64,000 bases of DNA, taken from assembly GCA_963204815.1 (NCBI GenBank), contig CAUJHQ010000083.1, forward strand, positions 1 to 64,000, read 5' to 3'. Both the position numbers and the translations under genes were made by a program. This document shows positions 45,476-54,084 of the stretch, one piece after another. Positions within the stretch are counted from its first letter, which is position 1; each line of letters opens with the position of its first letter. The notes beneath the pieces were generated by a model. The model had not been told where the DNA came from. It ran no database searches and saw nothing but the letters and a program-made list of their open reading frames with translations. Source of the stretch: Pseudomonadota bacterium (GTDB taxonomy: Bacteria > Pseudomonadota > Gammaproteobacteria > Burkholderiales > Burkholderiaceae_C).

Positions 45476-46366
45476 CTAGGGGCGCTTCTTCGCCGCCTCG
45501 CGGTGCAGCCAGGCCAGGAAGGCTTCCACCGGGGGGCGGCTCGCATGGCGCGCGGGGTAGACCGCGAAGTGCGCCTTCACGCGCACCGCCTTGTCCATGC
45601 CGAAGACCGGGCGCAGGCGGCCGTCGGCCAGGTGCGCGCCCGCCATCGTCGCGCTCTCCAGCGCGACGCCGAGGCCCTGCGTGGCGCTGTCCAGCGACAT
45701 CTGCGCGCGGTCAAAGCGCACCGCGGACCGCTCGGGCGCGCGCTTGTCCGAGAAGAGGCCGAACCAGTCGGACCACTGGACCACGCTGACGGTGCTCTGG
45801 ATCAACGGCACTTCGAGCAGTTGCTCGACGCGCCGCAGCCGGTGGGCGCGGATGAAGGCCGGGCTGGCCAGCGGCAGGATGGCTTCCTCGAACAAGGGTT
45901 CGACGACCAGGTCGGGCCAGCGCGGCACGCCGTAGCGGATGTCCAGGTCGGCCTGGCCGAGCGCGAAGTCGCTGTGCGTCGGGGACGACGACAGGTTCAG
46001 CACGATCTGCGGGTGCGCCATCGCGAACGAGCGCAGCCGCGGCATCAGCCACAGGCTGGCCAGGCTGGGGCTGCAGTGCACGTACAGGCTGTTGCTGACA
46101 CCTTGGCGCAGGTCGTTGGTGGCGGCGGCGATCGCACCCAGCGCACCGGCGATGCGCGACAGGTAGTTCTCGCCGGCGGCGCTCAGGCGGACCGCGTGCG
46201 CGCTGCGTTCGAACAGCCGCACGCCCAGGTGCGCTTCGAGCCGCGCCACCTGGTGGCTGATGGCCGACGCGGTGAGGTGAAGCTCGGCCGCCGCCAGCGC
46301 GAAGCTGCGCCGGCGCGCCACCGTTTCGAAGGCCTGGAGGCTGGGCAGTGGGGGCAGAGCGGCCAT
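45476..46366 (-). CDS. LysR-family regulator (GcvA-like), second
   Basis: 296 aa. HTH: SFALAAAELHLTASAISHQVARLEAHLGVRLFERSAHAVRLSAAGENYL. The effector domain carries LYVHCSPSLASLWLMPRLRSFAMAHPQIVLNLSSS and GLGVALESATMAGAHLADGRLRPVFG, the GcvA/AmpR-like arrangement. Divergent from the SDR-TRAP-transketolase operon, with a perfect dyad 19 bp upstream of its start; this suggests it controls both itself and that operon. Confidence 0.85.
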   Translation of the reverse strand: MAALPPLPSLQAFETVARRRSFALAAAELHLTASAISHQVARLEAHLGVRLFERSAHAVRLSAAGENYLSRIAGALGAIAAATNDLRQGVSNSLYVHCSPSLASLWLMPRLRSFAMAHPQIVLNLSSSPTHSDFALGQADLDIRYGVPRWPDLVVEPLFEEAILPLASPAFIRAHRLRRVEQLLEVPLIQSTVSVVQWSDWFGLFSDKRAPERSAVRFDRAQMSLDSATQGLGVALESATMAGAHLADGRLRPVFGMDKAVRVKAHFAVYPARHASRPPVEAFLAWLHREAAKKRP

Positions 46367-46384
46367 CGGGTGAACCCTGTCTTC

Positions 46385-46403
46385 AGATGACGTTTTGTCA
46401 TCT
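46385..46403. promoter_or_regulatory. LysR-type T-N11-A dyad in the divergent lysR/SDR region
   Basis: AGATGAC (46385-46391), GTTTT, GTCATCT (46397-46403): perfect 7-bp arms and an inner TGAC...GTCA in the T-N11-A form. It lies 19 bp from the LysR start and ~126 bp from the SDR start, the usual place for an autoregulatory site. Confidence 0.55.
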
Positions 46404-46529
46404 TAGCCTGATGAGATGTCGCTTGCCTTCACACAAGCGCGATTCCAACATGCGCCGCCAAGGACGATGAGACGGGCATGAACCGGCCCTCCGCGTTGCC
46501 CCCGAAGAACCTGAATGGAGACGACAGGC

Positions 46530-47279
46530 ATGCTGCTGAACGACAAGGTCGCCGTGATCACCGGCGGCGCCGGCCTCAACGGCCTGGGCTTCGCCACCGC
46601 GCGCCAGATGGCGGCGCATGGCGCCCGCGTGGTGATCCTGGACCTCGAACGCGCCGCGCCGGCCGCGGCTGCCGCCACGCTGGGCGCCGGCCACGTGGGC
46701 CTGGTGGCCGACGTCACGGACAAGGCTTCGTGCGACAGCGCGGCGCGCGCCGTGCTGAAGCAGTTCGGCCGCATCGACATCCTCGTCAACAACGCCGGCA
46801 TCACGCAGCCGCGCAAGACGCTGGACATCACCGGTGCCGACTACGACGCCGTGCTCGACGTCAGCCTGCGCGGCACGCTGTACATGTCGCAGGCGGTGCT
46901 GCCGGCGATGCGCGAGCAGAAGTCGGGCGCGATCTGCTGCGTGTCGTCGGTGTCGGCGCAGCGCGGCGGCGGCATCCTCGGCGGCCCGCACTATTCGGCG
47001 GCCAAGGCAGGCGTGCTGGGCCTGGCGCGCGCGATGGCGCGCGAGTACGGCATCGACGGCATCCGCGTGAACTGCGTGACGCCGGGGCTGATCGCCACCG
47101 ACATCAACAAGGGCCTGATCCCCGAGGACCGCATGAAGGGCATCCTCGAGCAGATCCCGCTCAACCGCATCGGCGAGCCGAACGACGTCGCCGGCTGCCT
47201 GGTGTTCCTGGCCAGCGACCTGGCGAAGTACCTGACCGGCGTGACGCTCGACGTCAACGGCGGCATGTTGATCCACTGA
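46530..47279 (+). CDS. Short-chain dehydrogenase/reductase (SDR), FabG-like
   Basis: 249 aa from the ATG at 46530, chosen over 46515 because GGAG lies 9 bp upstream. The cofactor motif ITGGAGLNGLGFATARQM is two residues longer than the standard TGxxxGxG. DILVNNAGITQ, the Ser in VSSVSAQRGG and YSAAK (Tyr, Lys) complete the catalytic set; the C-terminus NRIGEPNDVAGCLVFLASDLAKYLTGVTLDVNGGML is typical. First gene of the operon with dctPQM and transketolases, so it probably oxidises or reduces the imported sugar or polyol. Confidence 0.85.
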   Translation: MLLNDKVAVITGGAGLNGLGFATARQMAAHGARVVILDLERAAPAAAAATLGAGHVGLVADVTDKASCDSAARAVLKQFGRIDILVNNAGITQPRKTLDITGADYDAVLDVSLRGTLYMSQAVLPAMREQKSGAICCVSSVSAQRGGGILGGPHYSAAKAGVLGLARAMAREYGIDGIRVNCVTPGLIATDINKGLIPEDRMKGILEQIPLNRIGEPNDVAGCLVFLASDLAKYLTGVTLDVNGGMLIH

Positions 47280-47319
47280 CCCACCCCACCACCACAGAAG
47301 AGCACGGAGACAAGACGAC

Positions 47320-48309
47320 ATGCAACGCAAGACCTTCCTCGTTCACGCGCTGGCGTTCGCCGCGGTTTCGTTGTGCGCCGGCGCCGCTTCGGCGCAGGCC
47401 GTCAAGCTGACGCTCGGCCATGGCACCGCCATCGACAACCCGCGTCACATCGCGGCGCTGAAGTTCGCCGAGGTGGCGAAGGCCAAGAGCGGCGGTCGCA
47501 TCGACGTGACGGTGGCGCCGGCGGCGCAGCTGGGCGACGACGCGGCGATGGTCACCGCGCTGCGCACCGGCGCGCTGGACATGTCGGCCAACTCGCAGGG
47601 CGCGGTGGCCAACGTGGTGCCCGAGTACGCCGCCTTCGGCATGCCCTTCCTGTTCGGCAGCCAGGCCCATGCCTGGAAGGTGATGGACGGTCCGGCCGGC
47701 AAGGAACTGGCCGACAAGTCGGCCGAGAAGGGGCTCGTGGTGCTCGGCTTCTGGGACAACGGCATCCGCCAGATGAGCAACAGCAAGCGCCCGCTGCTCA
47801 AGCCCGAGGACCTGAAGGGCTTGAAGATGCGCACGCCGCCCGACACGGTGACGGTCGACATCATGCAGAGCCTGGGCGCCGAAGCGCAGCAGATCAAGTT
47901 CTCCGAGCTCTACGTGGCGCTGCAGCAGGGCGTGGTCGACGGCCAGGAGAACCCACTGGTGAACATCCAGGCCGGCAAGCTCTACGAAGTGCAGAAGTAC
48001 ATCTCGCTCACCGGCCACAAGTACGAGCTGACGCCCTTCCTGATCAGCAAGCGCTCGTGGGACAAGCTCTCCGACGCCGACAAGAAGGCCGTGCAGGAAG
48101 CCGCCGCCGAAGCCACCGCGCTGCAGCGCAAGCTGGCGCAGGAAGCCGACGACAAGCTGCTGGGCGACCTGAAGGCCAAGGGCGTGCAGATCGACAAGGT
48201 CGACCAGAGCCTGTTCGAGAAGGCGACGGCGCCGGTGCTCGCGAAGTGGGAAGCGGGCCCGATCGGCCCGTACGTGAAGAAGGTCGTGGCCGCCGCGCGC
48301 GCCAAGTGA
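47320..48309 (+). CDS. dctP: TRAP transporter substrate-binding protein (DctP)
   Basis: 329 aa. The signal peptide ends ASAQA before VKLTLGHGTAIDNPRHIAALKFAEVAKAKSGGRIDVTVAP. DctP blocks: AAFGMPFLFGSQAHAWKVMDGPAGKEL, NGIRQMSNSKRPLLKPEDLKGLKMRTPP (with the Arg that binds the substrate carboxylate), and QQGVVDGQENPLVNIQAGKLYEVQKYISLTGHKYE. The conserved Arg argues for an acidic ligand. It is followed by two strong hairpins and then dctQM. Confidence 0.9.
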   Translation: MQRKTFLVHALAFAAVSLCAGAASAQAVKLTLGHGTAIDNPRHIAALKFAEVAKAKSGGRIDVTVAPAAQLGDDAAMVTALRTGALDMSANSQGAVANVVPEYAAFGMPFLFGSQAHAWKVMDGPAGKELADKSAEKGLVVLGFWDNGIRQMSNSKRPLLKPEDLKGLKMRTPPDTVTVDIMQSLGAEAQQIKFSELYVALQQGVVDGQENPLVNIQAGKLYEVQKYISLTGHKYELTPFLISKRSWDKLSDADKKAVQEAAAEATALQRKLAQEADDKLLGDLKAKGVQIDKVDQSLFEKATAPVLAKWEAGPIGPYVKKVVAAARAK

Positions 48310-48325
48310 CCGTCTGACGTTGCGC

Positions 48326-48387
48326 CCTTCACGGCGGCCCCGTGAAGGCTTCCTCTGCGGCCCGCCGGCCCCTGGCGGCGGCGGGCC
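48326..48387 (+). promoter_or_regulatory. Tandem intercistronic hairpins between dctP and dctQ
   Basis: Hairpin 1: CCTTCACGG (48326-48334) / CCGTGAAGG (48340-48348), 5-nt loop. Hairpin 2: GGCCCGCCG (48359-48367) / CGGCGGGCC (48379-48387), 11-nt loop. Both 9-bp stems are perfect. Such structures stabilise the upstream binding-protein mRNA and lower expression of the permease genes; no T-run follows, so full termination is less likely. Confidence 0.55.
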
Positions 48388-48405
48388 GGTGCGAAGGACC
48401 CCTGC

Positions 48406-48939
48406 ATGGACACCACCGTTGTCGAACGCAATGCGCTCGAACGCGCGGTCGTCGCCGTCTGCAGCCTCGTGCTGTGGGTGTCGACGGTCGTGATCTTCGT
48501 CATCCTCGCGGCCAACACCGCGCTGCGCTACCTGGTCGGCACCAGCCTGCAGTGGGCCAACGAGGTGCCCGAACTGCTGTTTCCGTGGCTCGTGATGTCC
48601 GGCGTGGTGCTGGCGGCGGAGAAGGGGTCGCACATCGCCACCGTGTTCCTCGTCGACGCCGTCAGCCCGGCGGCGCGGCGCGTCATCAACACGGTGGCGT
48701 GGGTCGCGGTGGCGCTGCTCTACGCGGTGCTGGTGCGCGCCACCTGGGGCATGCTGGAGATCGTGCACGACGAGCGTTCGCCGATCCTGCAGGTGCCGGG
48801 CTCCGTGACCTACGTGTGCGTGATGCTGGGCATGGTGCTGCTCTCGGCCCTGGCCCTGCTGGCCGCGTGGCGCGCCTGGCACCGGCAGCGCGTGGCGCCG
48901 CAAGCCCTGGCGCCGGGCGCGCAAGCCGCCCAAGGATGA
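48406..48939 (+). CDS. dctQ: TRAP transporter small permease (DctQ)
   Basis: 177 aa with four membrane segments (LVLWVSTVVIFVILAANTALRYL, LLFPWLVMSGVVLAAE, VAWVAVALLYAVLVRATWGM, VTYVCVMLGMVLLSALALLAAW). The QWANEVPELLFPWLV stretch is the DctQ hallmark. It lies 7 bp before dctM, after the hairpins. Confidence 0.87.
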   Translation: MDTTVVERNALERAVVAVCSLVLWVSTVVIFVILAANTALRYLVGTSLQWANEVPELLFPWLVMSGVVLAAEKGSHIATVFLVDAVSPAARRVINTVAWVAVALLYAVLVRATWGMLEIVHDERSPILQVPGSVTYVCVMLGMVLLSALALLAAWRAWHRQRVAPQALAPGAQAAQG

Positions 48940-48946
48940 GCGTCGC

Positions 48947-50206
48947 ATGAGCGCACTGATCTTCTTCGTCTTCCTGGGTGCGGCCTGCCTGGCGGTGCCG
49001 ATCGCCAGCGCCATCCTGATGGCCGCGCTCGCCGCGGCCGCCACCAGTGACCGCGTGCCGCTGGACCTGCTGGTGCAGCAGATGGTGGCGCAGGTGCAGA
49101 GCTTCCCGCTGATCGCGATCCCGTTCTTCATGCTCACGGGCAGCCTGATGATGGGTGGCAAGCTGGGCCAGGCCATCGTCGGCGTGCTGACGGCGCTGGT
49201 GGGCCGCTGGCACGGCGGGCCGGCGCAGGTGAGCGTGCTGTCGTCCACGCTGTTCGGCGGCGTCTCCGGCTCGGCGGTCGCCGATGCGTCGGCCATCGGC
49301 TCGCTGCTGATGCCCTGGCACCGCCGGCTCGGCTACCCGATGCCGTTCTCGGCCGCGTCGCTGGCGTCGGCGGCCACCATCGACATCATCATCCCGCCGT
49401 CGATCCCGATGATTCTGTACGCGCTGTCGTCCAACGCGTCGATCGCGGCGCTGTTCTATGCCGGGGTGCTGCCCGGGCTGCTGCTGTGCGGCGGCTTCAT
49501 GACGGCCTGCTGGTACGTCGGCCGGCGCGACAACCTGCCGCGCGAGACCGCACCGGCCGACAAGGCCGCGTTCCGGCGCAACCTGGTGCTGTCGCTGCCG
49601 GCCATCGCGCTGCCGGTGATGATCGTCGTCTTCCTGCGCTTCGGCATCGCCACGCCCACCGAAGTGGCGGTGCTGTCGACGCTGTTCTCGGGCGCGGTCT
49701 CGGCGCTGCTGTACCACGACCTGTCGTGGAAGCGGCTGCACCACGCCATCCTCGAAGCCGGGCTGGCCACCGGCGTGGTGCTGCTGGTGATCATGGCGTC
49801 GGCGGCCATCGGCTGGCTGCTCACGTTCGACCAGATGCCGCAGAACATCGCCCTGTGGGTGCAGCAGAACGTCAGCACCAAGTGGGTGGTGATCGCGCTG
49901 ATGAACGTGATGATGCTGTTCATCGGCATGTTCATCGACCTGCCGGCCGCGGTGCTGCTGCTGACGCCGGTGTTCCTGCCGCTGGCGCAGAGCATCGGCA
50001 TGGACCCGGTGCAGCTGGGCATCATGATGGTCGTCAACCTCGCCATCGGCCTGTACACGCCGCCGGTGGGCACCACGCTGTTCATCACCAGTTCGCTGGC
50101 GAAGGTGAAGGTGGGGCAGACGGTGCGCGCGATGGGCCCGTTCTACCTGGTGGCCCTGATCGTGCTGGCGATCGTGTCCTACGTGCCGGCCAGCATCCTG
50201 CGCTGA
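48947..50206 (+). CDS. dctM: TRAP transporter large permease (DctM)
   Basis: 419 aa, about twelve hydrophobic segments. Family blocks: FPLIAIPFFMLTGSLMMGG, STLFGGVSGSAVADASAIGSLLMP, TIDIIIPPSIPMILYALSSNASIAALFYAGVLPGLLL, PVGTTLFITSSLAKVKVGQTVRAMGPFYLVALIVLAIVSYVP. It forms the Na+-coupled transport unit with DctQ. Confidence 0.9.
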   Translation: MSALIFFVFLGAACLAVPIASAILMAALAAAATSDRVPLDLLVQQMVAQVQSFPLIAIPFFMLTGSLMMGGKLGQAIVGVLTALVGRWHGGPAQVSVLSSTLFGGVSGSAVADASAIGSLLMPWHRRLGYPMPFSAASLASAATIDIIIPPSIPMILYALSSNASIAALFYAGVLPGLLLCGGFMTACWYVGRRDNLPRETAPADKAAFRRNLVLSLPAIALPVMIVVFLRFGIATPTEVAVLSTLFSGAVSALLYHDLSWKRLHHAILEAGLATGVVLLVIMASAAIGWLLTFDQMPQNIALWVQQNVSTKWVVIALMNVMMLFIGMFIDLPAAVLLLTPVFLPLAQSIGMDPVQLGIMMVVNLAIGLYTPPVGTTLFITSSLAKVKVGQTVRAMGPFYLVALIVLAIVSYVPASILR

Positions 50207-50231
50207 CCCCTCACCCTCTGGAGAGCTTTCC

Positions 50232-51086
50232 ATGACCGCCTCGACCGACCTGCTCGTCCGGCTTCGGCAATGTGCCCATCGCATCCGCCGTTATGCGGTA
50301 CGCATGGGCGAGGTGCAAGGCCAGGGCTACGTGGGCCAGGCGCTCGGCTGGGCCGATGTGCTGGCCGTCGCCTACGGCCATGCGCTGGCGCTGAAGCCGG
50401 AAGACCCGCACTGGGAAGGGCGCGACCGCTTCCTGCTGTCGCACGGCCACTACGCCATCGCGCACTACGCGGCGCTCATCGAAGCCGGCGTCATCCCCGA
50501 GAGCGAACTCGAAACCTACGGCAGCGACGACAGCCGCCTGCCGATGAGCGGCATGGCCAGCTACACGCCGGGCATGGAGATCTCCGGCGGTTCGCTCGGC
50601 CAGGGGCTGGTCATCGGCGTCGGCATGGCACTCGGCCTGAAGCAGAAGAAGAACCCGGCCTTCGTCTACAACAGCATGAGCGACGGCGAGCTCGACGAAG
50701 GCTCCACCTGGGAAGCCGCGATGGCCGCCGCGCACCACCGGCTGGACAACCTGATCTGCCTGGTCGACATCAACAACCAGCAGGCCGACGGCCCTTCCAG
50801 CAAGGTGCTCGGCTTCGAGCCGCTGGCCGACAAGTGGTCCGCCTTCGGCTGGCACGTGCAGCGCGTGGACGGCAACGATCTTGCGGCCGTGCTGGCGGCC
50901 TTCGACACCGCGCGCGCGCTGAAGGATGCGAAGCCGCGCGTCATCCTCTTCGACACGCTGATGGGCAAGGGCGTGCCCTTCCTGGAGCAGCGCGAGAAGA
51001 ACCACTTCATCCGCGTCGACCCGCCGGAATGGCGGCAGGCGCTGGAGATCCTGGACCGCGCGTCCGCGCAAGGAGCCACGGCATGA
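50232..51086 (+). CDS. Transketolase, N-terminal (thiamine-pyrophosphate) subunit of a split enzyme
   Basis: 284 aa covering only the PP domain. Blocks: GYVGQALGWADVLAVAYGHALAL, DRFLLSHGHYAIAHYAALIEAG, SGGSLGQGLVIGVGMALGLK, and the TPP/Mg motif MSDGELDEGSTWEAAMAAAHHRLDNLICLVDINN, where the usual first Gly of GDG is Ser. TPP-dependent ketol transfer needs the partner subunit encoded next, with which it overlaps by 4 bp. Split transketolases are known in apiose, sulfoquinovose and related pathways. Confidence 0.85.
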   Translation: MTASTDLLVRLRQCAHRIRRYAVRMGEVQGQGYVGQALGWADVLAVAYGHALALKPEDPHWEGRDRFLLSHGHYAIAHYAALIEAGVIPESELETYGSDDSRLPMSGMASYTPGMEISGGSLGQGLVIGVGMALGLKQKKNPAFVYNSMSDGELDEGSTWEAAMAAAHHRLDNLICLVDINNQQADGPSSKVLGFEPLADKWSAFGWHVQRVDGNDLAAVLAAFDTARALKDAKPRVILFDTLMGKGVPFLEQREKNHFIRVDPPEWRQALEILDRASAQGATA

Positions 51087-52093
51087 GCAGCCCCGTCGCC
51101 GACAAGAAGCCGAGGCTCACCACCTCGGCCATGATCGCGTCCATCGCCTCGGAGGGCCAAGCGGTGCGCGCCGCGCCCTTCGGCAAGGCGCTGGTGGCCT
51201 ACGCCGCCGACCACCCCGAGGTGGTGGGCCTGACCGCCGACCTCGCGAAGTACACCGACCTGCACCTCTTCGCGCAGGCCTACCCCGAGCGCTTCTACCA
51301 GATGGGCATGGCCGAGCAGCTGCTGATGGGCGCGGCCGGCGGCATGGCCAAGGAAGGGCTGGTGCCCTTCGCCACCACCTACGCGGTGTTCGGCACGCGG
51401 CGCGCGTACGACTTCATCCACCAGGTGATCGCCGAGGAGAACCTCAACGTCAAGATCTGCTGCGCGCTGCCCGGCCTGACCACCGGCTACGGCCCCAGCC
51501 ACCAGGCCACCGAAGACCTGGCGATGATGCGCGGCGTGCCGGGGCTGACCATCGTCGATCCCTGCGACGCGCTCGACATCGAGCAGGCGGTGCCGCAGAT
51601 CGCCGCCCACAAGGGCCCGGTCTACATGCGCCTGCTGCGCGGCAGCGTGCCGCTGGTGCTGGACCAGGTCGAGGGCTACCGCTTCGAGCTCGGCAAGGCC
51701 AAGCTGCTGCGCGACGGCGCCGACGTGCTGGTCATCTCGAGCGGCATCCTGACGATGCGCGCGCTCGAAGTGGCGGCCGACCTCGCGAAGGACAACGTCG
51801 GTGTCGCCGTGCTGCATTGCCCGACGATCAAGCCGCTGGACGAAGCCGCCATCGTCGATGCGGTGCGCTACAAGCACCGGCTCGTCGTCGTCGCCGAGAA
51901 CCACTCGGTGGTGGGTGGCCTCGGCGAGGCGGTGGCCAGCACGCTGCTGCGCCACCGCGTGCAGCCCGCGGGCTTCCAGCTCGCCGGCCTGCCCGACGCC
52001 TTCCTCGACGCCGGCGCGCTGCCGACGCTGCACGACCGCTACGGCATCAGCCGCGAAGTGCTGGGGCAGCGCATCAAGGCCTGGCTGGGCTGA
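51083..52093 (+). CDS. Transketolase, C-terminal subunit of a split enzyme
   Basis: 336 aa from ATG 51083 (ATGA overlap). Pyrimidine-binding domain: FGKALVAYAADHPEVVGLTADLAKYTDLHLFAQAYPERFYQMGMAEQLLMGAAGGMAKEGLVPFATTYAVF (the catalytic Glu is in MAEQ). The acceptor-site loop is GLTTGYGPSHQATEDL, where typical transketolases have DGPTHQ; the Asp is Tyr here. A C-terminal transketolase domain follows (DVLVISSGILTMRALEVAADL). It works with the N-terminal subunit. Confidence 0.85.
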   Translation: MSSPVADKKPRLTTSAMIASIASEGQAVRAAPFGKALVAYAADHPEVVGLTADLAKYTDLHLFAQAYPERFYQMGMAEQLLMGAAGGMAKEGLVPFATTYAVFGTRRAYDFIHQVIAEENLNVKICCALPGLTTGYGPSHQATEDLAMMRGVPGLTIVDPCDALDIEQAVPQIAAHKGPVYMRLLRGSVPLVLDQVEGYRFELGKAKLLRDGADVLVISSGILTMRALEVAADLAKDNVGVAVLHCPTIKPLDEAAIVDAVRYKHRLVVVAENHSVVGGLGEAVASTLLRHRVQPAGFQLAGLPDAFLDAGALPTLHDRYGISREVLGQRIKAWLG

Positions 52094-52095
52094 GC

Positions 52096-54084
52096 ATGGC
52101 GCAAGACCTGGCCAACGCCATCCGCTTCCTGGCCATCGACGCCATCGTCCGCGCCGGCGAAGGCCACCAGGGCGTGCCGCTGGGCATGGCCGAGATCGCG
52201 ACGGCGCTCTACACGCGGCACCTGAAGTTCGACGCCGCCGACCCCACCTGGCCGGACCGCGACCGCGTGGTGCTGTCCAACGGCCACGGCTCGATGCTGC
52301 TGTACGCGCTGCTGTACCTGACCGGCCACGAGCGCGTCGGCCGCGAGCAGATCAGCACCTTCCGCGACTTCGGCTCTCGATGCGAGGGCCACCCGGAACG
52401 CGCGCCCGAGGCCGGCATCGAGGTCACGACCGGCCCGCTCGGCCAGGGCATCGCCAACGCCTTCGGCATGGCGGTGGCCGAGGCGTATCTCAACGCACGC
52501 TACGGCAGCGAGGTCGTCGACCACCGCACCTGGGCCTTCGTCGGCGACGGTTGCCTGCAGGAAGGCATCGGCCAGGAAATGATCTCGCTCGCCGGCCACC
52601 TGCGGCTGGGCAAGCTGACGCTGCTGTGGGACGACAACCGCATCACCGACGACGGCAGCACCGACCTGTCGATCAGCGAGGACGTGGCCGAGCGCTGCCG
52701 CGTCGCCGGCTGGCACGTGGTCGAGGTGGATGGCCACGACCTGGAAGCCGTGTCGGCCGCGATCGACGCCGCCAAGGCCGACCCGCGGCCTTCGCTGCTG
52801 GCCTGCCGCACCGTCATCGCGCGCGGCCTGGCGCGGCTGGAAGGCCAGCGCGGCGGCCACAGCGCGAAGCTGTTCCCGGCCGACGCCGAAGCGGCACGCG
52901 AACGCCTGGGCTGGCCGCACGCCCCGTTCGACGTGCCAGCCGACGTGCTGGGTGCCTGGCGCGCCGCCGGCCGCCGCCATGCCGGCGAACGCGCCGCGTG
53001 GGCCGCGCGCACGGCCGCGCTGCCGGCGGCAGAGCGCGCCGAGTTCGAACGCGTGCTGGCCGGCGAACTGCCCGAAGACTGGCGCGACGTGATCGCCGGC
53101 TACAAGCGCGAGGCGCGGGCCCGCGAGCCGGCGGCCAGCGGCATCTTCATCTCGGCCGAGCTGAACGACGCGCTGGTCGAGGTCATGCCCGAGCGCATGG
53201 TCGCCTGCGCCGACCTCGAGGCGCCGACCAACCACAAGCGCCGGCTCGCCGCCTTCACCGCGGAACATCGAGCGGGCGCCTACGTGCACTGCGGCGTGCG
53301 CGAGCACGTGATGGGCGCGATGGCCAACGGCATGGCCGCGCACGGCGGCGTCGTGCCGCTGGCGGTGACCTACCTCGCCTTCGCCGACTACGAGCGCCCG
53401 GCGATGCGCATGGCCGCGCTGATGGGCCTGCCGGTGACGTTCGTCTTCAGCCACGACAGCATCGGCATCGGCCGCAACGGTCCGACGCACCAGCCGGTGG
53501 AGATCCTGGCGTCGCTGCGCGCCATGCCCAACATGTGGGTGCTGCGCCCGGCCGATGCGGTGGAGGCCGCCGAGTGCTGGGAGCTGGCGCTCGAACACCG
53601 CAGCGGTCCTTGCACGCTGGTCTTCGCGCGCCAGGCGCTGCCGCACGTGCGGCCGAACGCCGACGGCCCGAACCTCGCGCGCCAGGGCGCCTACGTGCTG
53701 GCCGACGCCGAAGGCGGGCCGCGCCAGGTCACGCTGATGGCCACTGGCTCCGAAGTGGCACTGGCGCTCGCCGCGCGCACGCAGCTGCAGGCTGCGGGCA
53801 CGCCGACGGCCGTGGTCTCCATGCCGAGTTGGGAGCTCTTCGAAGCGCAGGATGCCGCGTACCGCGCCCGTGTGCTGGGCGCGCCGGGCGGCGTGCGCGT
53901 CGGCTGCGAAGCGGCGCTGCGCTTCGGCTGGGACCGCTGGCTGGGCGAGCGCGGCGGCTTCGTCGGCATGCGCGGCTTCGGCGCTTCGGGCGGGGCCGAC
54001 GAGCTGTATCGTCACTTCGGCATCACGGCCGAGGCGATCGTCGCCGAGGCGCGGCGCCTGCTGGCCGGGGAACCCCAACGATGA
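52096..54084 (+). CDS. Full-length transketolase-like enzyme with altered substrate-site residues
   Basis: 662 aa, all three domains. TPP motif GDGCLQEGIGQEMISLAGHLRLGKLTLLWDDN; catalytic Glu403 in VREHVMGAMANG; His453 and Arg512 (in FARQ) correspond to phosphate-contact residues of yeast transketolase. But the position of yeast Arg359 is Ile350, Ser386 is Thr378 and Asp477 is Asn461, in GIGRNGPTHQ where EDGPTHQ is usual. Loss of the phosphate-binding Arg and the hydroxyl-sensing Asp suggests non-phosphorylated or unusual substrates. The start is 2 bp after the split transketolase, and it overlaps the tannase-like gene by 4 bp. Confidence 0.85.
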   Translation: MAQDLANAIRFLAIDAIVRAGEGHQGVPLGMAEIATALYTRHLKFDAADPTWPDRDRVVLSNGHGSMLLYALLYLTGHERVGREQISTFRDFGSRCEGHPERAPEAGIEVTTGPLGQGIANAFGMAVAEAYLNARYGSEVVDHRTWAFVGDGCLQEGIGQEMISLAGHLRLGKLTLLWDDNRITDDGSTDLSISEDVAERCRVAGWHVVEVDGHDLEAVSAAIDAAKADPRPSLLACRTVIARGLARLEGQRGGHSAKLFPADAEAARERLGWPHAPFDVPADVLGAWRAAGRRHAGERAAWAARTAALPAAERAEFERVLAGELPEDWRDVIAGYKREARAREPAASGIFISAELNDALVEVMPERMVACADLEAPTNHKRRLAAFTAEHRAGAYVHCGVREHVMGAMANGMAAHGGVVPLAVTYLAFADYERPAMRMAALMGLPVTFVFSHDSIGIGRNGPTHQPVEILASLRAMPNMWVLRPADAVEAAECWELALEHRSGPCTLVFARQALPHVRPNADGPNLARQGAYVLADAEGGPRQVTLMATGSEVALALAARTQLQAAGTPTAVVSMPSWELFEAQDAAYRARVLGAPGGVRVGCEAALRFGWDRWLGERGGFVGMRGFGASGGADELYRHFGITAEAIVAEARRLLAGEPQR

